A stretch of DNA of 64,000 nucleotides from Paulinella micropora. Lineage: Eukaryota; Cercozoa; Imbricatea; Euglyphida; Paulinellidae. Location of the stretch: the NCBI GenBank assembly GCA_019918135.1, contig WBZZ01007033.1:201001-265000 (forward strand), in the 5' to 3' direction. Below, piece after piece: positions 16,899 through 26,503 of this stretch. A program made the translations under genes and the position numbers. Position 1 is the first letter of the stretch, and every line of letters begins with the position of its first letter. The notes under the pieces are model-generated. The model was not told where the DNA came from. It made no database searches and saw only the letters and a list, made by a program, of their open reading frames with translations.

Positions 16899-19178
16899 CT
16901 AGTCATTCCAGGGGTCCAGCGTAAAAAGCTCGTCACTAGGCCGGCTGGCACAGTCGTCAAGAGCTGTCTTCTTCTTGGTAGTCTTTTTTCTAGCTACAAA
17001 CCAGGCCAGGAGGCACAGAGCAAGTAACAGGCACACGCCCAGAATCTCCAGGCCGCGCCGCCGCCGCGGCGCCTGTGCCGCCTGTTGTAGCAATTGGCTG
17101 GCGTCGCGCGCCAGGAACACCCTGCGACGGGCGCTGGCGGCGGCGTTCGTCGCCAGCATCCGTCGCCGGCGGGGTAGTTGCAACGCAAGGTCTACGCGCA
17201 GCACTAGCCAGAGCGTAGAGTTCGGCCATCGCCAGCTGATGTTAACAAAGGGATCGTCCAAACAAAAGTGTGTGCAGGCAACGGACGGTTGCGTGTCGTT
17301 GACCCACCCGGCCGCCGAGGCCAGCAGAACGGCGGGGTCGCCGACATTATCCTCGCAGACCTGCAGCCAGAACTGCGCGGGCGTGAGTTGATAAGCGCTG
17401 TCGGAACGTGCCAGCCAACAGGTACGCCCGAACAGGTTATTTGGGCCTAGTGCTACTAGGGTCTGGGGCAGCTGGGCTGGCGCACAGCCAGAAACGTTGC
17501 CATCAGCAAGCGAGAGAGACAAGTTAGCCTCGTTCAGCCAGACCAGCAAGCACCAGTTCTGGGGTTGGAAGGCAAATTCCACGTTGGCCGTACCGCTCTC
17601 GGTGCTGTTCTGGTTATCGTAACCCAGCGAATAGCGCAGGGTCGAGGCCCCGCCCGCACAGGCCAGGAGCCTGGCGTGGCTGGACCAGCGCTGGGCGCAA
17701 CTGGCGACGTCGGGCCGGCACAGCCCTACAGTTGCTAGATCTCCCCTGCCCCAGAAGAGCCCATCGCCCGGCGCTGGATCCGGCCAGGGCCAGAGAGAAG
17801 TGTGGAAGCCGGTGAGAAATTCTATCGTGCTCCAGATCTCGTTGCTTGCAATGTCTACCCCCCAAGATGTAGTTAAGGCATCGGCCCCGGTTGCGGTGTA
17901 GTTGAGGGCCGACAACGGTATGTCAATGGTGAGGGAAGCCTCGTTGGTACAGCTCGAACGTAGCAGCAGCACGAGCGCACCACAGTCCCTACAACTGCAA
18001 GTCAGGCCTATCGTTGCTTGCCAGACAGTGCCGAAAAAACAACGAGTCGGTTCCGAGCTTTGGATAGCTACGGTGCTGTTGTTGGTGTAATTAGTTGGTT
18101 GCACCAGAACTGCGTTCAGCGTACCCCAGGGCTGGGGCACCGACACTAAGAGCCGCAGGGAGACGAAGGGGGCTGCTATCCGCACGCTCGTACTCTCCAG
18201 CCACGGCGAGGGCCAGGCCGCGTTGGGCAGGGTTTCGTCGGCGGGCCCCGGCACGGGGCCGCACTGGCTGCTGTTGTAACCGTCAACGGGCGCTGTGCAA
18301 ACAGCAGGGATTGCGGACGGGGACACCGAAAGTGAAGTTGCCACCGAAATTGAAGTGGACACCGAAGGCGAGGTGGACACAGGAGGAGGGGAGGTGGACA
18401 CCGAAATTGAAGTGGACACAGGAGGAGGGGAGGTGGACACCGAAGTCGAAGTGGACACAGGAGGGGAGGTGGACACCGAAATTGAAGTGGACACAGGAGG
18501 AGGGGAGGTGGACACCGAAGGCGAGGTGGACACCGAAGTCGAGGTGGACACAGGAGGCGAGGTGGACACCGAAGGCGAGGTGGACACAGGAGGGGAGGTG
18601 GACACCGAAGTCGAAGTGGACACAGGAAGAGGGGAGGTGGACACCAAAGTCGAAGTGGACATAGGAAGAGGGGAGGTGGACACCAAAGTCGAGGTGGACA
18701 TAGGAAGAGGGGAGGTGGACACCAAAGTCGAGGTGGACACCGAAGTCGAAGTGGACACAGGAGGGGAGGTGGACACCGAAGTCGAAGTGGACACCGAAGT
18801 CGAAGTGGACACAGGAGGGGAGGTGGACACCGAAGTCGAAGTGGACACCGAAGTCGAAGTGGACACAGGAGGGGAGGTGGACACCGAAGTCGAAGTGGAC
18901 ACAGGAGGGGAGGTGGACACCGAAGGTGAGGCCCGCGCCGAAAGTGACGTGGACACCGAAGGTGAGGCCCGCGCCGAAGGCGTAGCCGGCGGGGACGCAG
19001 ACCAAGTAGTTTGCAGGGGCGCGGGCGATGCAAACCCCGGCCTGTAAAGTTTGCTACTCTGGTATCGTAAACGTACCGCGCATGCAAACGTGCACGGACA
19101 GAAGGCACACACCCGTGTTGCTAGTAACCAGAGCGCAAAGGAGATTCTCCAGAACCAAGTAAAGCGTAGCTTAGACAT
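16899..19178 (-). CDS. Mucin-like type I membrane glycoprotein
   Basis: The 759-residue protein has a hydrophobic N-terminus (RISFALWLLATRVCAF) that can serve as a signal peptide. Next is a Ser/Thr/Pro repeat domain of about 200 residues (units STSPPVSTSTSV) typical of mucin-like O-glycosylated stalks. A large Cys-containing ectodomain with several N-x-S/T sites follows (for example NYTNNST). Near the C-terminus a transmembrane helix (ILGVCLLLALCLLAWFVA) is followed by a basic stop-transfer (RKKTTKKK) and a short acidic cytoplasmic tail ending at TAG. This is the architecture of a viral envelope or surface glycoprotein. The domain has no recognised homologue. The repeat DNA is open on several frames, but only this frame joins signal, ectodomain and anchor. 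Confidence 0.75.
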   Translation of the reverse strand: MSKLRFTWFWRISFALWLLATRVCAFCPCTFACAVRLRYQSSKLYRPGFASPAPLQTTWSASPPATPSARASPSVSTSLSARASPSVSTSPPVSTSTSVSTSPPVSTSTSVSTSTSVSTSPPVSTSTSVSTSTSVSTSPPVSTSTSVSTSTLVSTSPLPMSTSTLVSTSPLPMSTSTLVSTSPLPVSTSTSVSTSPPVSTSPSVSTSPPVSTSTSVSTSPSVSTSPPPVSTSISVSTSPPVSTSTSVSTSPPPVSTSISVSTSPPPVSTSPSVSTSISVATSLSVSPSAIPAVCTAPVDGYNSSQCGPVPGPADETLPNAAWPSPWLESTSVRIAAPFVSLRLLVSVPQPWGTLNAVLVQPTNYTNNSTVAIQSSEPTRCFFGTVWQATIGLTCSCRDCGALVLLLRSSCTNEASLTIDIPLSALNYTATGADALTTSWGVDIASNEIWSTIEFLTGFHTSLWPWPDPAPGDGLFWGRGDLATVGLCRPDVASCAQRWSSHARLLACAGGASTLRYSLGYDNQNSTESGTANVEFAFQPQNWCLLVWLNEANLSLSLADGNVSGCAPAQLPQTLVALGPNNLFGRTCWLARSDSAYQLTPAQFWLQVCEDNVGDPAVLLASAAGWVNDTQPSVACTHFCLDDPFVNISWRWPNSTLWLVLRVDLALQLPRRRRMLATNAAASARRRVFLARDASQLLQQAAQAPRRRRGLEILGVCLLLALCLLAWFVARKKTTKKKTALDDCASRPSDELFTLDPWND
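18340..18990. repeat. Coding minisatellite of the mucin-like domain
   Basis: Tandem 12- and 18-base units (GGTGGACAC, GAAGTCGAAGTGGACAC variants) encode the Ser/Thr/Pro repeats on the minus strand. Copy number is likely to vary between isolates. Frames on the + strand (Val/Asp/Glu-rich) are shadows. Confidence 0.85.
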
Positions 19179-19765
19179 TACCAAGCCCTTTGCGTGTAAA
19201 GCATAACACCAGAGCAGGGAACGAGTCTTTCGGAGGGTGGAGGAGAAAGGGTTTTGTGTCGGATTCCCAAGAAAAAGAAAGGCCAGGGACCGAGAAAAGA
19301 TAATCAAGAAATAGCAGGCAACACTTGAGAGGCTAAGATTGCCCCCCCCCTGACTACAATTTGTTTGCCTTTAATCTTTTTGGTCTCATTGTTCTTTACT
19401 GTGCACAAAGACAGATTTTGCTTGTCGGTTTCGGTAACATTCTTTACCGTTTGTGCTCTCCTAGAGCCCTCCCGCGCAAACAACTTCTTTTTTTCACCAA
19501 CCTTCCTCCCCTCCCCCCCCCCTCTCACTCCCTCCCTTTGTCTTGCTCCGCTGCTAAAACTTTGTGCGAGAGAGAGCAAAAGGGAATAGCAACCCCCCCC
19601 CCCCTTTACCGAAACCTCGTACATCTGATCCTGACAAGGCCGGGGAGGAAGGAAAGCGAGAGAGAGAGTGGGCATCCTTGGCCAACCACTACGCCGCCGC
19701 TCCACGAAAGATTTCTTGCCCCTCTTTTGTCTCGCTTGTGCGGATTTCACAGCAAGGTGTTTGTT
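19179..19765. other. Intergenic region upstream of the glycoprotein gene
   Basis: I see no supported gene. The segment has C runs (about 19,340; 19,508-19,520; 19,594-19,605) and short purine repeats. It likely contains the glycoprotein promoter and the 3' end of the next minus-strand gene. Confidence 0.35.
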
Positions 19766-20458
19766 TCAATCGTCGGAGTCTTCATCGAGGGTATCGGCAG
19801 TGATAAAGCTCTGCAAGTTCGGGAAGCTAATAGGGGCAGGGTAGTCCGGCTGCGTGTGTCTGGTGCCTTGCGCAACTGTCGGTCGCTCCTCTCGTTGTAA
19901 CCACAGAAAGAAAGCAGCCTCCGATAGAGCGGCTAGCGCAAGGCACCATACAAGCCGTTCGGTATACCAGACAAAACCAGTAACACAAGAGCTTGCAAGC
20001 ATAACGATGGGCAGCCAGCCCCGGTCGCGGAACAGACAGGCCAGCAGAAGCAACCAGGCCACTTCCGCTAAGGTTGTCCAGGGCACCTCCGCGGCTACGC
20101 CGCAAATGCCCAGCAGGCAGTACAGGCTGTACCACACTATTCGCTGTAGCCTTGGCGCTTGGCACCGCAACAAAAGGAGGCCCGCGTAAGGCTGTGCAGT
20201 CAGGAGCGAGGCCCTGTCTAGACGTCTCTGCCAAGGAAAGCCGGCGGTCAAATGCAGGGTGTACCGAGCCCACCACAGAAAAACACACAGAAGAAAAAGA
20301 GCCTTTTCTCCTCTAGTCACAGGGCGACGGTTCTGCCGCATCAACACGAACAGGCAGAAAGTTCCAATGGCCTGGGCCTCAAGTATGACCGCGAAGGGTG
20401 CTGATTGCTCGCCCGGTAGCGTCCGCAGCAGCCGACGCCAACCAGTCAGTGTTTGCAT
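19766..20458 (-). CDS. Polytopic membrane protein (about 7 helices)
   Basis: The 230-residue protein has six to seven hydrophobic segments. Examples are FAVILEAQAIGTFCLFVLM, ALFLLCVFLWWARYTL, IVWYSLYCLLGICGVAA, LAEVAWLLLLACLF and LPIVMLASSCVTGFVWY, and the last is LVWCLALAALSEAAFFLWL. The C-terminal 40 residues are hydrophilic and end in an acidic tail (DTLDEDSDD). A seven-helix layout raises the question of a viral rhodopsin, but no Schiff-base Lys is visible in the last helix, so I do not call it that. It is intact from ATG 20458 to TGA 19766. It is divergent from the capping enzyme gene across a C-rich spacer. Confidence 0.68.
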   Translation of the reverse strand: MQTLTGWRRLLRTLPGEQSAPFAVILEAQAIGTFCLFVLMRQNRRPVTRGEKALFLLCVFLWWARYTLHLTAGFPWQRRLDRASLLTAQPYAGLLLLRCQAPRLQRIVWYSLYCLLGICGVAAEVPWTTLAEVAWLLLLACLFRDRGWLPIVMLASSCVTGFVWYTERLVWCLALAALSEAAFFLWLQREERPTVAQGTRHTQPDYPAPISFPNLQSFITADTLDEDSDD

Positions 20459-20995
20459 TTTTCTCCGCCCCCCTTCCTACCCCACTTTTGGGTCGCAGTC
20501 GCCTTTGCCCCCCCCCCCCCAGTAGCCAACCCAAAACCAGATTTCCGGTCACTGCGCCAAAGAAAAGTACTTCGCTTGTTTTTCTTTTGCCGCTTCATAC
20601 CGTTTCCCTCCCTCCGCCTTTCTCCCCGCCCCGTTTCCCGCCCCCCCCCCCCTCTCGCCTCGGGAGGTTGAAGACTTTTCGTTCTTTTTAACTTTCCCCC
20701 CTTTCCTCCTTTTTCCCTCCCTTTGCCACCCCCCCCCCTCTTCCATCGCTGTTTTTTTATCTCCAGTAGTGCGCTGTTTGGACCAACCCCCTCCCTCCCT
20801 CTTTCCAATTCCTCGTTTCTCCACCCCCCCCCCCCACACCTTTTCCTCGGGGGGTGTGGGTGGGGGGGGGGGGGAAACAGTACCTTTATTCTTGCGTGGC
20901 CTATAGTTTCCGTGTCATTTTCCCGTGCCGGACAAGTAGTGGACCTTCCTTGGCCTGATCTGATCCGCCCGTCCCGTTCTACCGACTGTCTAGAG
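20459..20995. promoter_or_regulatory. C/G-homopolymer-rich divergent intergenic region
   Basis: The spacer between the membrane protein and capping enzyme genes is pyrimidine-rich on the + strand, with C runs up to 14 (20,508-20,520; 20,641-20,653; 20,823-20,835) and a G run at 20,863-20,874. CTAGAG stands immediately before the capping enzyme ATG (20,990-20,995). No gene is supported here. Confidence 0.35.
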
Positions 20996-22577
20996 ATGAA
21001 GAGCAAAAAGCGCCGCTGTTTAGAAGTGTTGTATGGGACCGCCACGCCGGCGGCCCCCCCGCCGCTGCAAACCAAGGGCAAACCCCACCAAGCCACGCTC
21101 CTGGGAATTACGTGCTAGGGCTGGATGAACATGCATCTCCCGACAGATTATTCACTATGCCCCGGGACCTGGGCGCGCACGAACTAGGCCTGATCTGCAA
21201 GGGGGGCGGCGACTGGCTCGTGGCGCCCAAGGACGACGGGGTGCGCGTGCTGGTGTTGTTCTTGCGGGGCAAGTGTTTTTTTATTAAGCGAGAAAAGCCG
21301 TACGTGGAGGACGTCGAGCCCGACGCCCCGTTCGACGAGAGCGACGGCCAAATGTTTTTTCTGCTCGATGCAGAGCTGGTCCAGAACGCCGGCACCAACG
21401 CTCGTTTGCTGCGCGTTTGCGACCTGTTGGCGTACGGCCAGCAGTCGCTGTCCGGGCTGCCCTTCTCTCGGCGGCTGTGGCTGCGCGACCTGTTCCTGGC
21501 TAGCCTGGCCAAGGACGGCAAATGCCAGACGCTGCGCACCCTGGTCGGCAAAGAATTCTTTCCGCTAAACGAGGCCGCCGGCAAGCTGGCCACCCTCCAG
21601 CCCAGCGGCAACCACTGGTATTTCGACCAGGGCGAGTACCGAGTTCCGGTCGACGGCCTCATCTTTGCCAGCGCGGGCGCCGCCTACAGTGGTGGTGTAC
21701 AACAGGGGCTGTGCAAGTGGAAATTCAGCCCACCCGTAGATCTGGAGCTCGTGCGACGTGGGGGCCCCCGCCCGTGCCGCCGGCGCCGCACTCTCCGCTG
21801 CGGCTGCACCAAGAGCTTTTCTTTGACAGGGCGCTGACGCCCGCCGTGGCCGGTGCGCTGCTCAGGCAGTACTGGTCGGTCTGGTCGGCGCACACGCCGC
21901 CGACCCCTAGTTCGGAGGACGAGTCGTTCTGTGCGCCCAAGAGCGAGGCACCGCTGGTCTTCCCGCGCTCGTCCGCACTGCCGGGTGCCTGGGGAGAATG
22001 CGTGTTCAACCGGGCCAAGGGTTCCTGGGTCCCGTCTTCGTTTGTGCTGGAAGGCCTGCCGCTCGATCAACACACCGCGGACAGCGCCAAGTGGCCCGTG
22101 CGCTGGCTGCGGAAGCCCGGGGGGGGCAACGCAAAAACGGGCGGCCCGCCGGTCGTGGCAACCCCCCAGCAGGTCGTGGAGGAACTGATGCGCCAGAGGG
22201 CGGGGCTACCGCCCCGCAAGCTTTATTTCCAACGCACCGGCTGCCACCACCACGAGGGCGTGACTCACGTCGGCCTCGCGTACGCAGTCCCACAGAACGA
22301 GCTGGCGCCCGTCACCAGGGGCTTCGGTGCTAGCCTGACACTTTTCAATGCGGCCGTGGCGCCCGCGTCGGTGGCCGGCATCTGGGAAATCCAGCTCACT
22401 GACGCGGGCGCCCCCCATCTCCTGGCCAGGCGTACCAAGGACAAGCCGAATTTCCATACGACCGCTATGCAGGCGCTGCGCGCCTCCGCGGCCGGGGTCA
22501 AGCTGGAAGACGTCCTGGCCCTGCTGCAACCGGACGAGCAAAAGGCTGCCGGACCCACCACAACAACAATAAAATAA
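20996..22577 (+). CDS. mRNA capping enzyme, guanylyltransferase, frameshifted at homopolymers
   Basis: This is a nucleotidyltransferase of the capping-enzyme family, which transfers GMP to the 5' end of viral mRNA through a Lys-GMP intermediate. Motif I with the nucleophilic Lys is APKDDGVR, motif III is FFLLDAELV, motif IV is VDGLIFAS and motif V is LCKWKFSPP. The C-terminal half carries an OB-fold-like segment (GECVFNRAKGSWVP). There is no triphosphatase domain. Reading needs two frame changes, at a C run (21,054-21,060) and at the GGGGGCCCCC tract (21,760-21,769), so it may be an assembly artefact. The start ATG 20996 is preceded by CTAGAG. The gene ends with TAA next to AATAAA. It is a strong sign of a virus that makes its own mRNA. 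Confidence 0.86.
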
Positions 22578-22687
22578 AACTTTTAAAAAAAAGGAATTCT
22601 GTGAAATTGAGTTCCGGGGGGAGGGGGGAGGAGACTTGCTTTTTAGCCGCGCGCCCCGGTTGCGAAAATTCTTAGCTTAGAGCGTGC

Positions 22688-24545
22688 CTAAAAACAAATT
22701 CTCAGGCGCGGCCCCAGGGCGTCCCGAACCTGCTTCACGTGATCTTGTTCGGGCAGGGTCCTAAACATGGCGACGGTTCTGGCCCTCACGGTTGACACTG
22801 GCTCCTGGGCTGTCGACAGCACCATCTTGTCACGCGCTGTCATGATAAACTTCTGCCAGAGCATAAATACCAGGAGCAGCCAGGGATGACTAATCCTGCG
22901 TGAAAACCGTAAGTCCTTGCGGTCTTGGCTCACAGTAACCCGCAGGGCCCGCGCCAACGACAACAGGAAGAGCTCCCTTCAGTTCTCTGGTCCGCGGTGT
23001 CGTGCCCCCCGGCGGATTCGTCCGCACTCTTGACTTCAAAGTTCAAGTTTTGTTTTCGTAGGGCTTGGGCTAGACTTGTACACCTTTGGCAGCTGACACG
23101 CGTGTTTAGGTCATAGACAAAGATAGTGTTGCCCTGCCGGAAAAAAACTATGGCGTGACCCAAGTCGTCGCTTGGGTCTTGGTGTGAGACCAAGAAAGTA
23201 GTGTACCGTTGTAGATCCCCGCTCGAGATGTCGAGGGTGTTCTTGCCGTTCCAACGCGGCTTGCGCGGGCACAGCCGCGCAAAAGGCCGAGCGCGGCCGT
23301 GTGTGAATTTGGCAAGCAGCGACAGAAGATCCAAACTCTGTTCGTGTAAGACTCCTCCGAGCTCGGAGTCGTAGGACTAGATCAGCCCCATACCAAAGTA
23401 GCTGTACCCGTTCTTGTAGCCAACGTTGCGCTGCCAGTCATAGCCGTCTGTGCGGCCCAGCCCGCGCAGCCACCAGTCCAGCACCCAGGCCTCACTGTTT
23501 GCGACCTCTATGGGAAGGTCCCAACCCAGCGCCAGCGGCCAGCTCTGCCCGAGAGCGTCCGCCTGCCAGCTACCGCCGCACAGCACGGGGGCCCGGAAAT
23601 CGATCTCACAGCCGATGATCTCGCTGTGCGTCAGGTTGGCGGCGTAGCTCCAGGCGAAGGCGAAGGCCGGCGGCAGAGGCCCCAACGGTAGGACAACACG
23701 TTTCTGAGAGCGTACTTTCTTATAAGTAATTACGTTGTCTCCGTCGCTGGCGGATGCCCTTGTCTCGTCGTCTTCTTTGTTGGCCTGCCGCAAGCACCTG
23801 TCCGCCGCCAACCAAAACAGCTTGAAAACCTTTCCTAGACAGTCGCCCCCCAGCCTATCAGAACCGCCGGGCCTTTTAGACCCAAACCAGGTTTCTAGCG
23901 CGGGCCAGGGCCGGAGCGGCACTACAGGGTCCTTGACCTGCCATGCCAGGGCCTGGTCCAGCGCCGAGGCCCAGCACTCCAACACTTGGTTGAGGTGGAC
24001 AATCCGTAGTGGCGGCCCTGCTAGTTTCAGCCCTGCTAGTTGCAGCGCGCGCCGCGTCAGCTCGCTGTTAATCGATTGGCACGCCTTGACAAGCTCGGTA
24101 TGACTGCTGTCTAGCGACAGCCAACACACGCGGTCTCGGTTGAACAGCGTCTCGATATCTGTGCGGTGAGTTTTTAGATCATGCGCTAGCAGCTTGGTCC
24201 TGGCGGCCAAGTCGACCCACGGCAGATGACGGTCTCTGAACAGCTCCACCACGCGGCGGAGCGTGTCGAGGTCTTCGTGCCAGCGCTGGTTGGACAGCAG
24301 CTCCAACAGCTCTGTGAATTTGGGCCGGGGGATTGGGTCCGTCGTATGCCAGGCCCACTGTTCAAGGCAATGCAACCCCGCCCGCACGAGCAAAGTTGCA
24401 TTCTGTGGCTCGCCGGCGGCCCTTTCGAGGCACGTGTCTATAATGTCAGGCGACCAAAACTCTCTCTAGCCGCTACTTGCGCCACTAGACTTACACGTGT
24501 CTCGGCCCTTCTTTGACGCTTGGACGAGCAAGACTTACAGCTCAT
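22688..24545 (-). CDS. Orphan protein with in-frame TAG and frameshifts
   Basis: Two long frames in the same phase (24,393-23,377 and 23,376-22,930) are separated only by TAG at 23377-23379, which suggests one protein of about 600 residues. The N-terminus appears to start at ATG 24545 in another frame and shift within an AG repeat near 24,460-24,467. Near 22,960 the reading moves again to the frame that ends with TAG 22688 and contains a hydrophobic helix (HPWLLLVFMLWQKF). No family is recognised. A segment GHAIVFFRQGNTIFVYDLN looks like the core strand and His of a papain-like fold, but this is weak. AT-rich TTTAATAAA lies just upstream of the start. Confidence 0.5.
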
Positions 24546-24969
24546 TTCTTTGCTAACATTTAATAAACTAGTAACAGTTTAAAAAAACGGTGGGGGGGGG
24601 GGGGGCGGGCCTGGGACAGCAAAGAAAAGGGACCTCCGAACCTGCCTCTGGATATTTCCAGCGCTGTACGCGCGGGCGTCGCTTGTCCCCGCCCCTCCCG
24701 ACCCCCATTTTTTGCTGCTGCCCTCCAAAGCCAAATTTCCCTACAAGCCGCTATGCAAGCGCTGCGCGCCCCGGCGCACGGGGGCTGGCAAAAGACGCGG
24801 AACAACAAAAGAGGGTAGGGGAGAAAAGAAGCAAGGTCCAACCAAAACGCAAATTAATCAACCACGACAGAATTTTCTTGCTTTTTGAAGCAAAGATTCT
24901 GAGAGTGCTGAAAAGCCGCACCCGTGGCGGGGCCCGTCTTCTTTTGTTCCTTGGGTCTGTGCGCCTGGT
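24546..24969. other. Intergenic with long G run
   Basis: I see no gene. A TTTAATAAA motif lies at 24,558-24,566 and a 14-base G run at 24,591-24,604. The remainder is mixed sequence between two minus-strand genes. Confidence 0.35.
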
Positions 24970-25771
24970 TTAACACAAGTTCTTGGTTTCTGGCATTTCT
25001 GCTTGCATGTAAGGTCCGGGCCGCCCGCGCGCGGCGGCGGCGTGCCCGCTGATTATTTGGACCCACAGCTCGCGCAACTCCCGCAGTGCCTGCCGGTCGC
25101 CGCTCCTCGCAGCAATCGTGTACCACACTATAGCCAGACCAACGTGGCAGGGGTGGACGATGCCCCTCTCGCAGAAGAAGCCTACCATGTACTGGCAGTT
25201 CGAACAGCCTAGACCCGCGCCCCTCCGGTACACGGTTAGGGCCAGCCCCTGGTCCTGCTGCATGCCCAGCCCATTGCGAGCGCAGTAGGCAAAGGCGTAC
25301 ATAGAGTCCAAGCAGTCCACTGCGCTGGCGAGAGCGAGAAACGTGCGCGCGGCCCGCCTTGCGTCACGTACACAGCTAATGCCCGCAAGCAAATAGACAG
25401 CCAGATTGTAGGCCGAAGAGCTGCAGCCCTGGTGGGCGGCCAGGGCCCAGGCCGAGATGGCCAGCCCGTTGTTCTTTCGTCCGCCCAGGCCCAGGTTGTA
25501 TGTCCCCCAGCAGCCTCGCCGCGAGCCGCGAGCCCGAGCTGGCAGCCGACCACAGCGCGCGCCTGGCCTCGCGAAAATGTCCCGCGCGGTACAGAGCCAA
25601 ACCAAAAGACTCGTCGTCGATCACCCCGAGCCCACGCTTGGATGTTTGGGCCCGTAAGGTTTCATCGTCCAGGCTCTTAATCGTTCGTACTTCGGAGACT
25701 GAATACAGCGCGTACGAGGCCAGAGCACTATCCACGACTGCTGAATAGAAGCGCCTCGAATGGACCGGCAT
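24970..25771 (-). CDS. Sel1-like repeat protein, frameshifted
   Basis: The protein has tandem Sel1/TPR-like helical repeats, recognisable by Ala/Gly-rich units with the A-x-x-x-L-G and A-Y-N-L-A patterns (SGSRLAARLLG, SSSAYNLAVYLLAG, YRRGAGLGCSNCQYMVGFF). Sel1 proteins act as scaffolds and are frequent in ubiquitin and ER-associated degradation complexes. The start ATG at 25771 opens a frame that loses similarity at a C5/G5 run (25,504-25,508). The repeats resume in the neighbouring frame and end at TAA 24970. The frame change at a homopolymer suggests a sequencing error or a single-base loss. Total length is about 265 codons. Confidence 0.68.
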
Positions 25772-25855
25772 GACTCTCTACTTACACACTCTCCGCAGCT
25801 TCTTTTTTTAATTACAGAAACCAGCCGCCTGTTTGTTTTTGGTAGCGGAACAAGA

Positions 25856-26503
25856 TCAGGCCCGCCCCCCGCTCGTCCGCCGCAGGTACGCTTTCCTGTG
25901 AGCGCTCTGTGCTTGACTGGTTGCAAAAGCCCTTTCACAGCATCCTTGTTCGCAGCGATAGGGCCTCACGCCGGTGTGCTGTGTCAGATGGCTTTCCCAG
26001 TTGACCTTCTGAGTAAATTTCCGGTGGCAGAAGGCACACTCGTAGTCCTTGTGCGGGTCGTGGATTTTGAGATGCAAGCGCAGGCTGCCTTTGTGCCTCA
26101 GGAATTTGCCGCACACGTGGCACATCACCCCGCAGCCACAGGGCGCCGGCACATAGATCGACGGCAGCACCTGCGGCGGCTGTGCTTCGGCAGTACTTTG
26201 GCACCCGGGCACCGCGCACCTGGGCTTCCACCCTTGGGCGTGCCTGAGCGAATGCGTTTCTAGGCCGCTCCTCCGTGCGAATCTGCGCGGGCAGAGCGAA
26301 CAAATGAATGGCTTGGTGTGAGTGTTCAGGTGCGAACGCAGGTTGTTCTTCTTGGTAACGGTGAATCCACGCAACGGGCATTCAACCCCCGCGAGGCCAC
26401 TGAGCGCTCTGCGGTGCCTGGCCATGTGTCTCTTGAAGTCCGTGTAAGACTTGTGCTGTGCAGGGCAGTGTGGGCAGGTCCAGAGGGCGGTCGTCGCGGC
26501 CAT
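25856..26503 (-). CDS. C2H2 zinc-finger protein
   Basis: The 215-residue protein has at least five C2H2 zinc fingers: CPHCPAQ...HMARH, CSLCPRRFARRSGLETHSLRH, CHVCGKFLRHKGSLRLHLKIH, CAFCHRKFTQKVNWESHLTQH, and a final C-x4-C form with CERAF. One finger near residue 45 seems degenerate, as does the CAVPGCQST stretch. Linkers resemble the TGVRPYRC type, so DNA binding is likely, for viral or host transcription control. The start is ATG 26503, the first in frame. The open frame further upstream runs into a G/C tract. The frame is intact. It lies between the Sel1 gene and a very G-rich spacer. Confidence 0.88.
   Translation of the reverse strand: MAATTALWTCPHCPAQHKSYTDFKRHMARHRRALSGLAGVECPLRGFTVTKKNNLRSHLNTHTKPFICSLCPRRFARRSGLETHSLRHAQGWKPRCAVPGCQSTAEAQPPQVLPSIYVPAPCGCGVMCHVCGKFLRHKGSLRLHLKIHDPHKDYECAFCHRKFTQKVNWESHLTQHTGVRPYRCEQGCCERAFATSQAQSAHRKAYLRRTSGGRA

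Noticed and set aside
18176-19108. Long frames on both strands rich in Val/Asp/Glu, Arg/Pro/Cys or Trp/Lys/Thr
   Set aside because: They are shadows of the 12/18-base repeat encoding the Ser/Thr stalk of the glycoprotein; only the minus-strand frame that joins signal peptide and anchor is kept.
19766-20458. Viral rhodopsin
   Set aside because: The helix count fits, but no Lys is present in the last helix and no retinal-pocket motif is visible.
22930-23334. Adenain-like cysteine protease
   Set aside because: Only one strand-like segment (GHAIVFF...VYDLN) is suggestive; no catalytic Cys motif could be placed.
24460-24470. In-frame TAG at the N-terminus of the 22.7-24.5-kb gene
   Set aside because: An ATG-initiated frame joined by an indel in the adjacent AG repeat explains the start better.
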